Below, piece after piece: positions 53,753 to 63,041 of a stretch of DNA of 64,000 nucleotides (position 1 is its first letter; each line of letters opens with the position of its first letter). Position numbers and translations under genes: made by a program. The notes below the pieces were generated by a model. The model made no database searches, was not told the origin of the DNA, and was given only the letters and a program-made list of their open reading frames with translations. Where the stretch lies: contig JAJTUP010000104.1 of NCBI GenBank assembly GCA_021399435.1, forward strand, positions 123,915 to 187,914, written 5' to 3'. Source of the DNA: Diaporthe sp. PMI_573 (lineage: Eukaryota > Ascomycota > Sordariomycetes > Diaporthales > Diaporthaceae).

Positions 53753-55056
53753 GCCGAGTAGGGTAGAGTTTCGGGCAGCTGCGACTGAACGACTCGTGCG
53801 GTCCACCACAGGGTACGCACTTGGGTACCTGCGTCTGGCACTCACTATGATGGTGGTCTTCGGCAGCGCACCTCGCACATACCCGATTCTTGCTGCACGA
53901 GAAAGCCTTGTGGCCGAGCTCCTGGCAGTTGTAGCATTGTATCGGTCCGGCTCTCCGCTCGAACACGCTAGTGTACGCCGATTCACCCGCTGCAAGGAAG
54001 TAGCGTTCTTGTAGGAGTCTCCTGGCATCGCTGTTCTTGGTGAGGTATACCACCATGGATCCATATGCTTTCGCGTTGTCCTTTCGACTCAACCAGGCCA
54101 TCTTGGCAATTTGAACTTCATTCTCTTGGCCCAAAGCGTCCATCGCTCCAGGAAGGACCTTGCCTTCCTGGTCGAGAACGGCAGCACGGTTGATATTGTC
54201 AACTTTGACTGGGTACAGTTGGTCTCGGAGCACTCTTGCACCTGGAGCCTTCTTGGCCTCGATGATCGCCTTGATCCTCTTCAGTTCTTCCTCGTTCCTA
54301 CCAATCACTCTCAGGCGGTTGGTATTCCGTCCATCTTTGGTGACTGCAACACATCGCCAACTCGGCTGGTCGCTGGACATTCGCATTTCCTGTTCAACGG
54401 TTTTGCGAATCATTGCCGGTGTGTAGCGTCTCCAATGTGATCCTCGGGCACCCTGGATGTGTCCACTGTGCAGAACACCGGCTTTGGAGTCGCCGATCGG
54501 GCCGTAGATGGAGATTGGATGGGAGTACTAACGGGTGTCATTCTGGCCGCGTCTGCATATGTCCGGCCCGGCGATCGTGGTGCCTGAGCCTTACTCAGTG
54601 TATCCAGCTGTAGTCGGGTCTGCTCCAGCTTGTCGCAAACCTGGGTAAGCTGCTGTCGGACTTGCGATAATTCTTGTGCCATCTGGGCCGTAGTCCTAGT
54701 AACTTCCTCAGCCATGCGGTCCCTAAGCTTAGCAAACTCGAGCTGAAATTCCGCCTTCATCGATTCCATTCTCTTATTGAAATCTTGTTCCAGGAGTCGT
54801 TTTAGGCTCTGGGCAACCTCGCTCATGCTACCAGCTGCCTTAGGCGCGGCCCGTTTCTCAGCTCGGGTATGACTCGGAGTTCCCTCACTGCTCTCCTCTT
54901 CCTGCCATTCCATAGCACCTTTTTGCTGCTTGGATTCCAACGCCCTCGTCGTTCTGGTCCTTTTACGCAGGGGACGATGACATCCCCGCCCGGAACATCC
55001 TGTTCGCCTTCCATGACGACAATGACGTCTGATGCGGGGTTCGCAACACCAGACAT
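53745..55056 (-). pseudogene. LINE ORF1 (gag-like), two frameshifts
   Basis: The first frame starts at the ATG at 55056 (MSGVANPASDVIVVMEGEQD) and leaves frame at the A5 run at 54936-54940, between NPSSKK and GAMEWQEEE. The second frame carries a coiled coil (SLKRLLEQDFNKRMESMKAE, EELSQ-type repeats) and continues to FCTVDTSRVPEDHIGDATHR. It stops at 54410, overlapping an ATG at 54413 (ATGA). The third frame (54413-53745) has QPSWRCVAVTKDGRNTNRLR, LYPVKVDNINRAAVLDQEGK and three zinc knuckles (CYNCQELGHKAFSC, CARCAAEDHHHSEC, CVPCGGPHESFSRSC). Two single-base changes therefore disrupt what was probably one ~430-residue ORF1. The ATGA overlap could allow some reinitiation. Confidence 0.75.
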
Positions 55057-55192
55057 CCACCAGTGGCCAGAATCTCCGCCAAGCGGCCACCAGGTATTTC
55101 AAAGGTTGTAAAGAAGATAAAATATTTAGATTCGAGATCCGAAACCAATTGCAGGATTGATGGTGTCAGCATGTGGCTCGTTGGGGGGCTGG

Positions 55193-55257
55193 TTTTGTCA
55201 TGACGGACATATTGATGCCTCAGGCACACACCTCTTGGCTACCCGTCACATCTGACA
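55193..55257 (-). repeat. Partial copy of the 23.2-kb solo LTR
   Basis: Read on the minus strand from 55257, it shares TGTCAGATGTGACGGGT, TGCCTGAGGCATCAAT and TCATGACAAAA with the left part of the LTR at 23201-23370. Similarity fades after ~65 bp. It lies just beyond the 5' side of the LINE. Confidence 0.6.
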
Positions 55258-55544
55258 GATGAAGTCGAAGCATCACTACGAAAGGTAATTTACAGCGCTG
55301 ATCTCAGCTGGGCGACCACCCGTAGCTCGCTCACGCCTCCGTGCTTCGCCAAACAGACGCAACAGCACCTCCGCAGGCACGCCGACCATTCTGCGGCTGG
55401 TAACGCGCACAATAGGGTTAGCCATTAAAGGGAGAGCACAGCAAGACAGGCAAATATCATATCGAAGAAAAACACGCGTCGAAAAATTCGATAGGAACAG
55501 GGCTACTACTTACATGATCACTTGGGGGCGGCCCCCAAAAATAT
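55258..55544. other. No recognisable gene
   Basis: Short intergenic stretch. A GGGGGCGGCCCCC hairpin sits at about 55524-55536, just upstream of the repeat-rich promoter. Confidence 0.4.
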
Positions 55545-55775
55545 AAAACGGACCAATCAGGAGCATTTATTAGCCAATCAGAAGCATTTTAATTCAGCGG
55601 ACCAATCAGAGGCCGCGGGACCAGGGGGCCAAGGGTCGGGCGGGGATAAGAAAGACCTTCCTAACGGAAGGCAGACCTTCCTAACGGAAGGCATTAGCCA
55701 ATCAGAAGGCGGGGGATCCAGGGTGTCGGGGGTCGGGCGCGAATAAGAAAGACCTTCCTAACGGAAGGCATTCGA
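55545..55775 (+). promoter_or_regulatory. Repeat-rich promoter with triplicated palindromes and CCAATCAG boxes
   Basis: Three exact copies of GACCTTCCTAACGGAAGGCA lie at 55654-55673, 55674-55693 and 55751-55770. Each contains the palindrome CCTTCC-TAAC-GGAAGG. Four exact CCAATCAG boxes lie at 55553, 55574, 55602 and 55698. A larger unit of GGGTCGGGCG, ATAAGAAA and the palindrome is itself repeated. CCAAT boxes are bound by the HAP/NF-Y complex. The whole block ends about 220 bp before the ATG at 55997. Confidence 0.65.
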
Positions 55776-55996
55776 AAAACTTGAGAATTGATGTAGAGTC
55801 AGCCTTTGGCTGAACCCGTAGTTAGTGGGCTTCTCGGTGGATTCATTCTCCGAATCCGAGATGATCCGTGCGCCGCGACGCATTCTTGACGCGTACCTAG
55901 CCGCTTCCGACCTTTTGAACTTCTTCCACTGGACTTTTTCTCTCTTCTACTTTCTTGACCATTGCCGAACTAGTTCTACCATACACAGCATCTAGC

Positions 55997-56764
55997 ATGG
56001 CCCCACTAGACAGCTGGCTCAAGCCATCCAGCTCGGCTAAGCGCAAGCGCAACACCGAAGACGACGGAGAAGTTCAGGGCTCCGATAAAGAAAATGATCA
56101 GCCCCCTCGTCCCGCGAAGGCGTCCAGGACAAAGCAGGCCAGGACAGCTAATTCCGCCACACCCAAGAAGACCACCGCTGCAGGCACCAATAAGGACGCT
56201 AAGAACCTCTACATTGACACCCTCAAGGTCCTCGACAAGCGCGTCGACGAGCTGGACAAGAAAGTCAAGACTATGAGCGGCAATAGCACGGCCATCACAA
56301 CCTCCAGCTACGCCACCTCCACCCGCAAGCACATGAGCGCCGTCAAGAAGCTAGTCGCCATGGACACCACACTGGCCTTCAACCTGCTGCTCAGCATGGC
56401 TGATGCGTCACACACTGACCTCGACGCCACCTGTAAGATGTGCGGCGGCACCCCATGCGACAATAGCATCCCGACTTTCAAGCTGCTGGACGAGGCACTT
56501 TTGCCGCTGATCGAGGCGCGGGAGAAACCTGCCAGCCTGGCGGCTGAGTTGCCCCAGGTCCCGAAGCGGTGGACGTTGAAGGATGCGGATGTCGGTGTAT
56601 TCAAGACTGGGAGGCCGAACAAGCAGCAGCGCGGGCAGATGTACCGCCAGAAGCTGGCGTGGGAGAAGAACAGGCGGCAGATCAGACGGGAACGGAGAGA
56701 GAAGACGGAGGACTGGATCATGGTGGCGTTGAGTGATTTGGTTGAGGAGAGGAGACTACCTTGA
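55997..56764 (+). CDS. Hypothetical basic coiled-coil nuclear protein, 255 residues
   Basis: The first ATG in the frame is at 55997. The N-terminal 80 residues are charged and disordered with clear nuclear-localisation patches (SSAKRKRNTEDD, RPAKASRTKQAR). A predicted coiled coil follows (KNLYIDTLKVLDKRVDELDK, KVKTMSG), then a helical segment containing a CKMCGGTPC cysteine pair. The C-terminus is strongly basic (QMYRQKLAWEKNRRQIRRER). No known domain is recognised. It follows the palindrome-rich promoter directly and is the likely target of it. A transposon-derived origin is possible, but nothing shows it. Confidence 0.6.
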   Translation: MAPLDSWLKPSSSAKRKRNTEDDGEVQGSDKENDQPPRPAKASRTKQARTANSATPKKTTAAGTNKDAKNLYIDTLKVLDKRVDELDKKVKTMSGNSTAITTSSYATSTRKHMSAVKKLVAMDTTLAFNLLLSMADASHTDLDATCKMCGGTPCDNSIPTFKLLDEALLPLIEAREKPASLAAELPQVPKRWTLKDADVGVFKTGRPNKQQRGQMYRQKLAWEKNRRQIRRERREKTEDWIMVALSDLVEERRLP

Positions 56765-56876
56765 TGCGTATGGCGTTAACGAGTATTTGCCAAGGTGCAT
56801 TGCGAAGTTAGACGAGCTGATGAGGGTGAGGGGAGAGTGAGGACCTATGTTTCTAAAGTGCAGTAGGGACCTGTTA

Positions 56877-57062
56877 TCGGGGCGCGGAGGACTCTCGTGC
56901 CCGGCGCCCTCTTGGCCTCGATGACATCCTTAACCTTCTTGAGTTCTCCCTCATTCCTACCTATAACCCTGATGCGGTTGGCATTTCTTCCGTCCCGGGT
57001 CACCGCAACACACCGCCAACTGGGCTGGTTGCCAGACGCTCTCATTTCTTGTTCGATGGTCT
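56877..57062 (-). pseudogene. LINE ORF1 scrap
   Basis: The minus-strand frame EQEMRASGNQPSWRCVAVTR, DGRNANRIRVIGRNEGELKK matches ORF1 of the LINE at 54.2-54.4 kb (SDQPSWRCVAVTKDGRNTNR). About 60 codons remain. Sequence divergence is moderate, so it is a different, older copy. Confidence 0.75.
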
Positions 57063-58149
57063 TGTGACAGCGAGCGGGAGCCGCTCATCACAAAAGCCAG
57101 GCTTATTCCCAGGACCTGTTTCACTCTGACCGAAGATGCCTGGTGCAGAGGGAAGCGAGTGCGGTCAAACAAGCTCAACGATTATTGCAGGTTCCTTTGT
57201 ATGAGGAGGGATGCGCCTCGTGTAATCCCTGAGTTATCTTTCCATTAACCAGTGATTTTCTTTTCATACCTTTGCCTGTAGACTCCTTGGACAAGGACAG
57301 CCGCTTCCATTGGCCAACGATGGGTCGGTTGGCTAGGCAGAAACACTCCCTAACTGCGTGAAAAGGTACGTGCCATGTCGGGTATCCGATGAGGCCTTCT
57401 CCCTTCTTTATCCTGTTGGTGGCAGTCGTCCAACCCATCGCCACAGGAGAGCTGGCACCATATACCTATGGCCATCCAGGCAGCCACCTCGTTGAGTTGT
57501 TGGCCCAACGCGGCGTCTGGCTCTCATGAATCTAGAACTTCCTCTTCCTAGCCATTGTTAAACGTGATCCTTACATCGCAGCACACGAATACGCCACTGA
57601 ACTTCTTCGGGTTTGAAGTGGTTCACATTGAGTGTGGCAGCGTAAGCTTCATGTTTTGCGTCCATACTGACGCACAATGTCCAACGCTTGCTAAACTTCC
57701 AGGGTGATACGGAAACCCAATTCAACGTTAGAGATATGGCAATACAACTTTTCTTCAATTCACGGTTGTCTTGTTTCAGTCTGACTCCACGGCATCTCAT
57801 CAGCACAATTTCCCATAGACGCAGGTCTTGGAGTATTTACAGCCGTAAATCCGACTGCATTGCGTAAGCTGACGCCGAGCATGAATTATCATGATACTCG
57901 GAGGCCTCCGCCGAGGGGCACTGAGGGCGTCGGCAAGCGGAGGCCGGGGCTGGCGTCTCGCGTAATAAATTTAAGTTCAAGCGGCCGGAAAGTGAGTTGA
58001 TCGGCGCATGCACGCGACTAACTGTTTGAGCGACATCATGATTGATAATCATGAGAATTTGCAGTCAAAACTTAGAATTGTTATCATTTCCACTCAACTT
58101 TCTCAGGCAACCGCTGCGTTTGAGCGTCACTGCAAGAGCTGAAACCATC
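57063..58149. other. No recognisable gene
   Basis: Short minus-strand frames (57175-57444 and 57558-57806) show no family resemblance. Nothing else is supported. Confidence 0.4.
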
Positions 58150-59145
58150 ATGACGAAGGCATATGTCGCAACACGCAAAGGGGGCGAGTTCGCCATTATT
58201 GACGTCCCGTCTCCGAAGCCCCAAGCGGGCGAAGTCAGCATTCGGATAAAGCGGTGGCTCTAAATCCGGTGGATTGGAAGAAGCATCAGTTCGGCATAAT
58301 GGTTGATAGCTGGCCAGCCGTTTTCGGCTCAGAGTCGCTGGTGTCATTGAGAGTGTGGGCGAAGGAGTCAATGCTTTCTCCCCAGGCGATGAAGTCTTCA
58401 GCCTGACCGGACACGACAGCCGAGCTGGCGGATTCCAGGAGTTTTCAACAGTGCCTGAATATTTTGTTGCACTAAACCGCCGTCGTTAAGTTTTGAGGAA
58501 GCGGCTTCTCTCCCGTAAGTAATGCTTTTACAATGAAACACAGGACTTTTTATCCAGGCTGACAGTGAGGCATCTTCTTTCGAATTTACAAGAATTTGCT
58601 ACTTGACGGCTGCAGCTGCTATTACATTAGGCTTGAGGATTCGGCTGCCTTTTCTCCAGAACAATGAGTCTACAGCACAGCAGAGCCTTCGCAGTGTCCT
58701 TGTTGTCGGTGGTGGTTCTGGTGTCGGAGCCTCTGCTATACAGCTTCTTCGATTGTCCGTACCGACTTTGCACATCCTGGCAACGGCGTCACAAAGCCAC
58801 CACTCTCAGCTTATATCTCTCGGTGCAACATCATGTATAGATCGAGGTTCACCGGATATAGTCAGGGACATCATGGCGGCATCTGCTAGTGGCCAGGGAG
58901 TCGATGCAATTTTGGATGCAGTTGGAGGAGCCGGTGACGAAAGCCAGCCGTTTCTTTTTGATACCTTGCGCTCAGATGGACCAAAACGCTACAGTGCAGT
59001 ATCCACAGGCTCTAAACTTAGTATTCCGGTCGGAGTGGATGCAACGACATCTTCTGGACGGCAAGCATTCGACGTTGCGGGAGGCAGGCGAGCTATGTCA
59101 GCCCTTGGGAAGCTGACTCGGGATGGGGATTTCAAGCCCCGTTGA
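58150..59145 (+). pseudogene. Medium-chain dehydrogenase/quinone reductase-type pseudogene
   Basis: The ATG at 58150 starts MTKAYVATRKGGEFAIIDVP, the usual beginning of a GroES-like domain. It continues in other frames: LNPVDWKKHQFG, AGVIESVGEGVNAFSPGDEV, GGFQEFSTVPEYFVAL and PPSLSFEEAASLP. An intron with a GTAAGT donor at about 58515 ends at CTGCAG near 58616. After it the nucleotide-binding fold reads SVLVVGGGSGVGASAIQLLR, SQLISLGATSCIDRGSPD and GVDAILDAVGGAGDESQP. At least three single-base losses (near 58248, 58333 and 58472) break the first exon. The second exon stops after GKLTRDGDFKPR, close to the usual C-terminus. No catalytic zinc ligands are seen, as in enoyl/quinone reductase relatives. 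Confidence 0.7.
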
Positions 59146-59303
59146 AGATAGAGGTAGTCGGCCAAGGCCTCGAGAGCATGGCAATGGACTTGAGAAGTTG
59201 AAATCGGGGGTGAGTAGGACTAAGCTCATCATTGTATTGTAATTGCTAGTCGTAGTCCAAGTATTACATGATCACGTTCCATGAAACACCCCTGTAGCTG
59301 TGC

Positions 59304-59615
59304 TTGTTCTATTCCACACCCACTATTGAAGCGATTTCGACGGCGATCAAAGGGCCACGTATGCTCGGCAGACCACCCGCCAAATTCGTGCGGGCGGATC
59401 TCTACCCTGATTGGAACGCCTGGGCCGAAATCACACAACAGAGCAAATATATCAGGTTCATCGATAGGCCTGTTGATGCGACGACTGTTAGAAGATACAT
59501 GGAGAACAATGCGCCTGAATGCCGACTCTATAATCTTTGTTTTCATCACTTCGATGATGAAACCGCATCGAAGGTCCTACGAAGTTCAATAAAAGTATCC
59601 GAAGCTTTTGTGTAA
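59304..59615 (+). pseudogene. Fragment of an uncharacterised fungal protein
   Basis: The 103-codon frame reads EAISTAIKGPRMLGRPPAKF, TQQSKYIRFIDRPVDATTVR, CRLYNLCFHHFDDETASKVL. The phrase 'RLY-LCFHHFDD-A+-VLR+' is a signature of a fungal family of unknown function with methyltransferase-like features. N- and C-terminal parts are missing and no proper start is evident. Confidence 0.4.
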
Positions 59616-60202
59616 TTCAGCCCCTCATGATTGCGTGGCAATACGCACGAAGGCCGTGACAAGCTTTGTCCCAAATCCACCTCCTAGCTCACTACTTCGT
59701 ACCTAATGCGCTGTGTGGAATCTTTGAGATAACTTACCGTAATCTGCCAGCGCTTTTGAATACGTCTATAGTGAAATTGATTTCAATTGGTGATCAAATT
59801 TCACTCTAAATTCCGTGAAGTATGGATGAATTCAGTTTTAGCTAATGTTCGTAGCTGCACGCACCAAGCGCTTGGAGACAGCGACCATTGGTACTGAGGA
59901 GCGGCCGTATCTCATTAATGGACTAAGGACCGTGATGCTAGCATGGATTTGTAAAATCTATACTCTCTTATCACAGTGGAATGATTGTGATAGTGCGAAT
60001 GTGAACGCATTGTACAACTCACTTACCCAGTACGCAGCTATGCAGCATACCTAGATAGAGAATGTGCTATATATGACAACACGGACAACGTATCCTGATC
60101 TACCAGTCTTCCACCCTAAAGATCGATAATTCAAATGGTGGACACAGAGAGATTCCTTTTCAAAGTACATGCCGGCGTTCAGCGCAGCATTTGCCTCTCG
60201 CC
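59616..60202. other. No recognisable gene
   Basis: AT-rich intergenic sequence. Nothing is supported. Confidence 0.4.
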
Positions 60203-60930
60203 TCATGGATAGAGGATTGCCCTGGACGCCAGCACAGTCCCTCCTATCCAGAAATCGTCCCAAGAGAGTGCCTCGAAAAGAACTGTACCAGATGCTGATT
60301 CGTCAAATTGAAGTTCGCAGTATGATTCGGCCGGGCCGGCGAGGTCTAATCCAATGGTCGACGGCCACGCATGACCCAGGCCCTCCACACTCAGCGACCT
60401 GACCTCAGCCCCAGGGCAATCCCACACCTCCTCCCACGCACCCGGGTGGACCTCCTTGACGCTGTCAGGCTGGGGGAGCTGACCCGGGTATGCGCCTCTA
60501 TCGCAACCGTTGCGCGACGCCCACTGCCGCCGCCACAATCGAACGTCCGGCTCTGGACCGAAGCTGCCCTCCTCGGGCGTCCGCCTGTAGAACGGGGTGA
60601 TGACGTCCTCGATGCCGTGGATGTGAAAAATGGGCGCCGGCCGGGGGCGTGCAATTGTGGAAAGCGTAGGTGCCCTGATATAGGGCGGGACTGACTGGTG
60701 CAAACGCGGCGATGACCCTGGAAGTGTCGGGGCGACATGCTAGATGGCTGGTGAAGCCTCCGCCGTTGGACTTGCCGCATGCGTAGATGCGGGATCGGTC
60801 GACGGTGTATGTGGATGAGATGGTCTTGATCATGTCGAACGCGTATGCGATGTCGTCGACCGAGGTATTTTCGTATGGGGCACCTTTGAGGGTGATCTTA
60901 GTCCCGCTACGGATCCTGAAGGTTGCATTC
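60203..60930 (-). pseudogene. Feruloyl esterase-like (CE1/PHB-depolymerase type) fragment
   Basis: On the minus strand: RIRSGTKITLKGAPYENTSV, DDIAYAFDMIKTISSTYTVD, then the nucleophile elbow IYACGKSNGGGFTSHLACRP (Ser in GKSNGG) and VIAAFAPVSPALYQGTY. Near 60648 the frame changes. The other frame supplies PIFHIHGIEDVITPFYRRTP (acid residue), SFGPEPDVRLWRRQWASRNG and VEGLGHAWPS (His). All three catalytic residues survive, but the N-terminus with the secretion signal is missing and a one-base change in a C/G run splits the gene. The intact family consists of secreted plant-cell-wall esterases. Confidence 0.7.
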
Positions 60931-62134
60931 TAGAACTGTTGGTACGGCCCTGATGCCGTAGGTCAGGGGTCTTTGCACGTGCAAATAGGGGTGAGCAAAG
61001 GGAACCACCGTACTATTCTGGGTACGGGTTCGATTCTTGCTACGGAAGGAAGAAAGGAAGTCATCGCCATCGTGGGCGCCGAAGCACTTGGTGTAGTGGC
61101 CAGCCCTCTGCTGACTAAGCCGGACCGGCCCTTCTGATTGGCCACAGCCGGGCCGGGCGTGCGGTCCCTTCAACGGTCACCAAACCCACAAGAACATTCC
61201 AAAAGATGGAAGAGGGGGATCCGTGACAGGTGGAAAGTGACCTACCTACCTTTCCAGATGTGTCTCATATCAGGCGATGCACCCCACACAAGTGTACCGA
61301 CAGAGCGGTGCGAGCGTTTGTACGCTGGTGCGTGGTACGGTCCAAAGACACCCCACGCTCTGAAATTGCGTTTCAGTCGAAGAGGGCGACGCCCCGTTCA
61401 TGCCTGGATTACTCCTCTCACGGAGCAGACGGTTCGGTACGCGTCGGACCGCGTTTCTTGGCGAGTCTTTTCCTGGCATTCTGGCCCCACCCTGCGCCTA
61501 ACCCGCACCAGCGCGTCTCACCCCGTCGTCTCTGCGGGCTCGTTACTCGCAGACCACGTTCATACAAGAAAGATGCGTGCAATATACTTATCCGCCCCTA
61601 CCTGAAGACTGAGTCAGCTGTATAACAACGAGGTAGCAGGTCTTATTCTTATCCCTCTCACATGACTGAGGTAATAGTAATGACAAAGGCTGCTGGAACC
61701 CTCAAAAAGGGGCTGAAGGGAGCTCCAACGCAGGAGGGCATTTCTAAGAAAACAAGAGGGCCACAACGGCAAAGAACTTTACCTTACAAAAATAATCATT
61801 TCCTAGCGAGCTAGTGTTGACGAAGACATTGTTGAAGGAGGGTGGTCAGAATCAGGGGGTGGCCGGGATCTGGTGCAGCCACGTTAGTGTTTTATACAAA
61901 TGGTTGTACATAATTAAATTGAGGGCAGGTAACGGGACCCGTTACACTCTAGCCCGGAGACGATGCTGGAGGCGGAGACCCACAGAACCACCCTCTGATG
62001 GCCAACCGACGTTGAGGCAAGATGCGCTACTGACGACGTAATATGCAGGAGCAGTAGGTACCAATTCTACTTTGTTCTTTTCGCGATTGTATTCTAACAA
62101 CTTATTACATAAATCTGATGATACCACTTAGGTG
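60931..62134. other. No recognisable gene
   Basis: Several short overlapping frames without family resemblance. No RNA gene is recognised. Confidence 0.4.
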
Positions 62135-62164
62135 TTAACCACAGCCACACGAACACAAATCTTT

Positions 62165-63041
62165 CCTCAGCCTTGGTCTTCTTCCTGTGATCGACCTGAC
62201 CAGGAGAGCACGGTTGATGTGAGGCAGGACACCACCAAAGGCTATAGTGGCGCGGATCAGTGTATCAAGCTCCTCGTCACCACGGATGGCGAGCTGTAGG
62301 TGGCGAGGTGTGATACGCTTGACCTTGAGATCCTTGGCGGCATTCTGTGAGACAGAGATCGCGTCAGTATCGGCTGCATAGTCGGGTAGAGCACTGGAGC
62401 AGACGCTATGGTGCGACCCGGAAGCGATGGGGGCGACAGAGGGGTGACTCACGCCTGCGAGCTCGAGGACCTCAGCGGCCAGATACTCGAGTACAGCGGT
62501 AACGTACACAGCAGCCTTGGCGCCAACACGCATCTTGTTCTGGGTGTTTGCCTTGAGAGGAAACGCTTGACACGACCGCAGGGGAACTAGAGGGGATGGA
62601 TGTCAACAGTCAAATTTTGAGGACGCAACAGTAAAAAGGGTTAGATCAGCACGGCAGGTCAGCCCGAAAACCAAGCTTGATGCCGTCCACGCGAGCCGAC
62701 GCAAAGGCATGGTGACCAGATATGTGACGTCAAGTCCATCGGTGATGTGTGCTGAAAAGTCGGATCGAGCTAGAAAGAGCCGTGGCACCGATGCGACTAT
62801 CCTATGCACGTCGCGACTGTGCCGGTAATACTATAGACGATGCGGGATGGACGGAGTCGTGGCATGGCGTGTAAGACCGTTGAATGCAACGAGTCGGACA
62901 GCGTGCGGTGACGCAAAATGCGAGTCTTACCTGGAGACCAGCACGGGCAGAGTGGCTCCGCTGCTTTTTGGGGCGCTCGGTGGCCGACGTCTTCCCACCA
63001 GAGCTCTTGCGGCCCGAGGACTTGCCCTTTCCACCGGCCAT
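62165..63041 (-). pseudogene. Histone H2A.Z pseudogene
   Basis: Exon 1 (63041-62931) encodes MAGGKGKSSGRKSSGGKTSA and SHSARAGLQ, the H2A.Z N-terminus. Intron 1 is 62930-62587 (GTAAGA..CTCTAG). Exon 2 (62586-62453) reads [10 protein letters not shown], then has an extra two bases (CTCTC where CTC is expected, about 62552). In the shifted frame it continues [20 protein letters not shown] and [13 protein letters not shown]. Intron 2 is 62452-62345 (GTGAGT..CACAG). Exon 3 gives [40 protein letters not shown] and PHINRALL, then loses one base near 62197, so the KVDHRKK-type tail is out of frame. The [14 protein letters not shown] core identifies H2A.Z rather than H2A. Retained introns show a DNA-level duplicate, not a retrocopy. 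A working H2A.Z gene must exist elsewhere. Confidence 0.8.

Larger units (their letters stand above)
49813..55056 (-). mobile_element. Near full-length Tad-type LINE
   Basis: On the minus strand it has ORF1 (55056-53745, broken), ORF2 (53752-50012, intact), a ~180-bp 3' UTR and an (ATCC)n tail in place of poly(A) ending near 49813. The 5' end is not defined; it lies between 55056 and about 55192, where an LTR-like segment begins. The architecture (gag-like zinc knuckles, APE endonuclease, RT, RNase H, C-terminal CCHC) is that of fungal Tad1/CgT1 elements. Confidence 0.88.

Noticed and set aside
53753..54064. 104-codon N-terminal extension of LINE ORF2
   Set aside because: It is an alternative-frame reading of the ORF1 zinc-knuckle region; the endonuclease begins right after the ATG at 53752.
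61020..61045. GGTTCGATTC B-box-like word
   Set aside because: The flanking bases do not form a T-stem and no A-box lies upstream at the right spacing.
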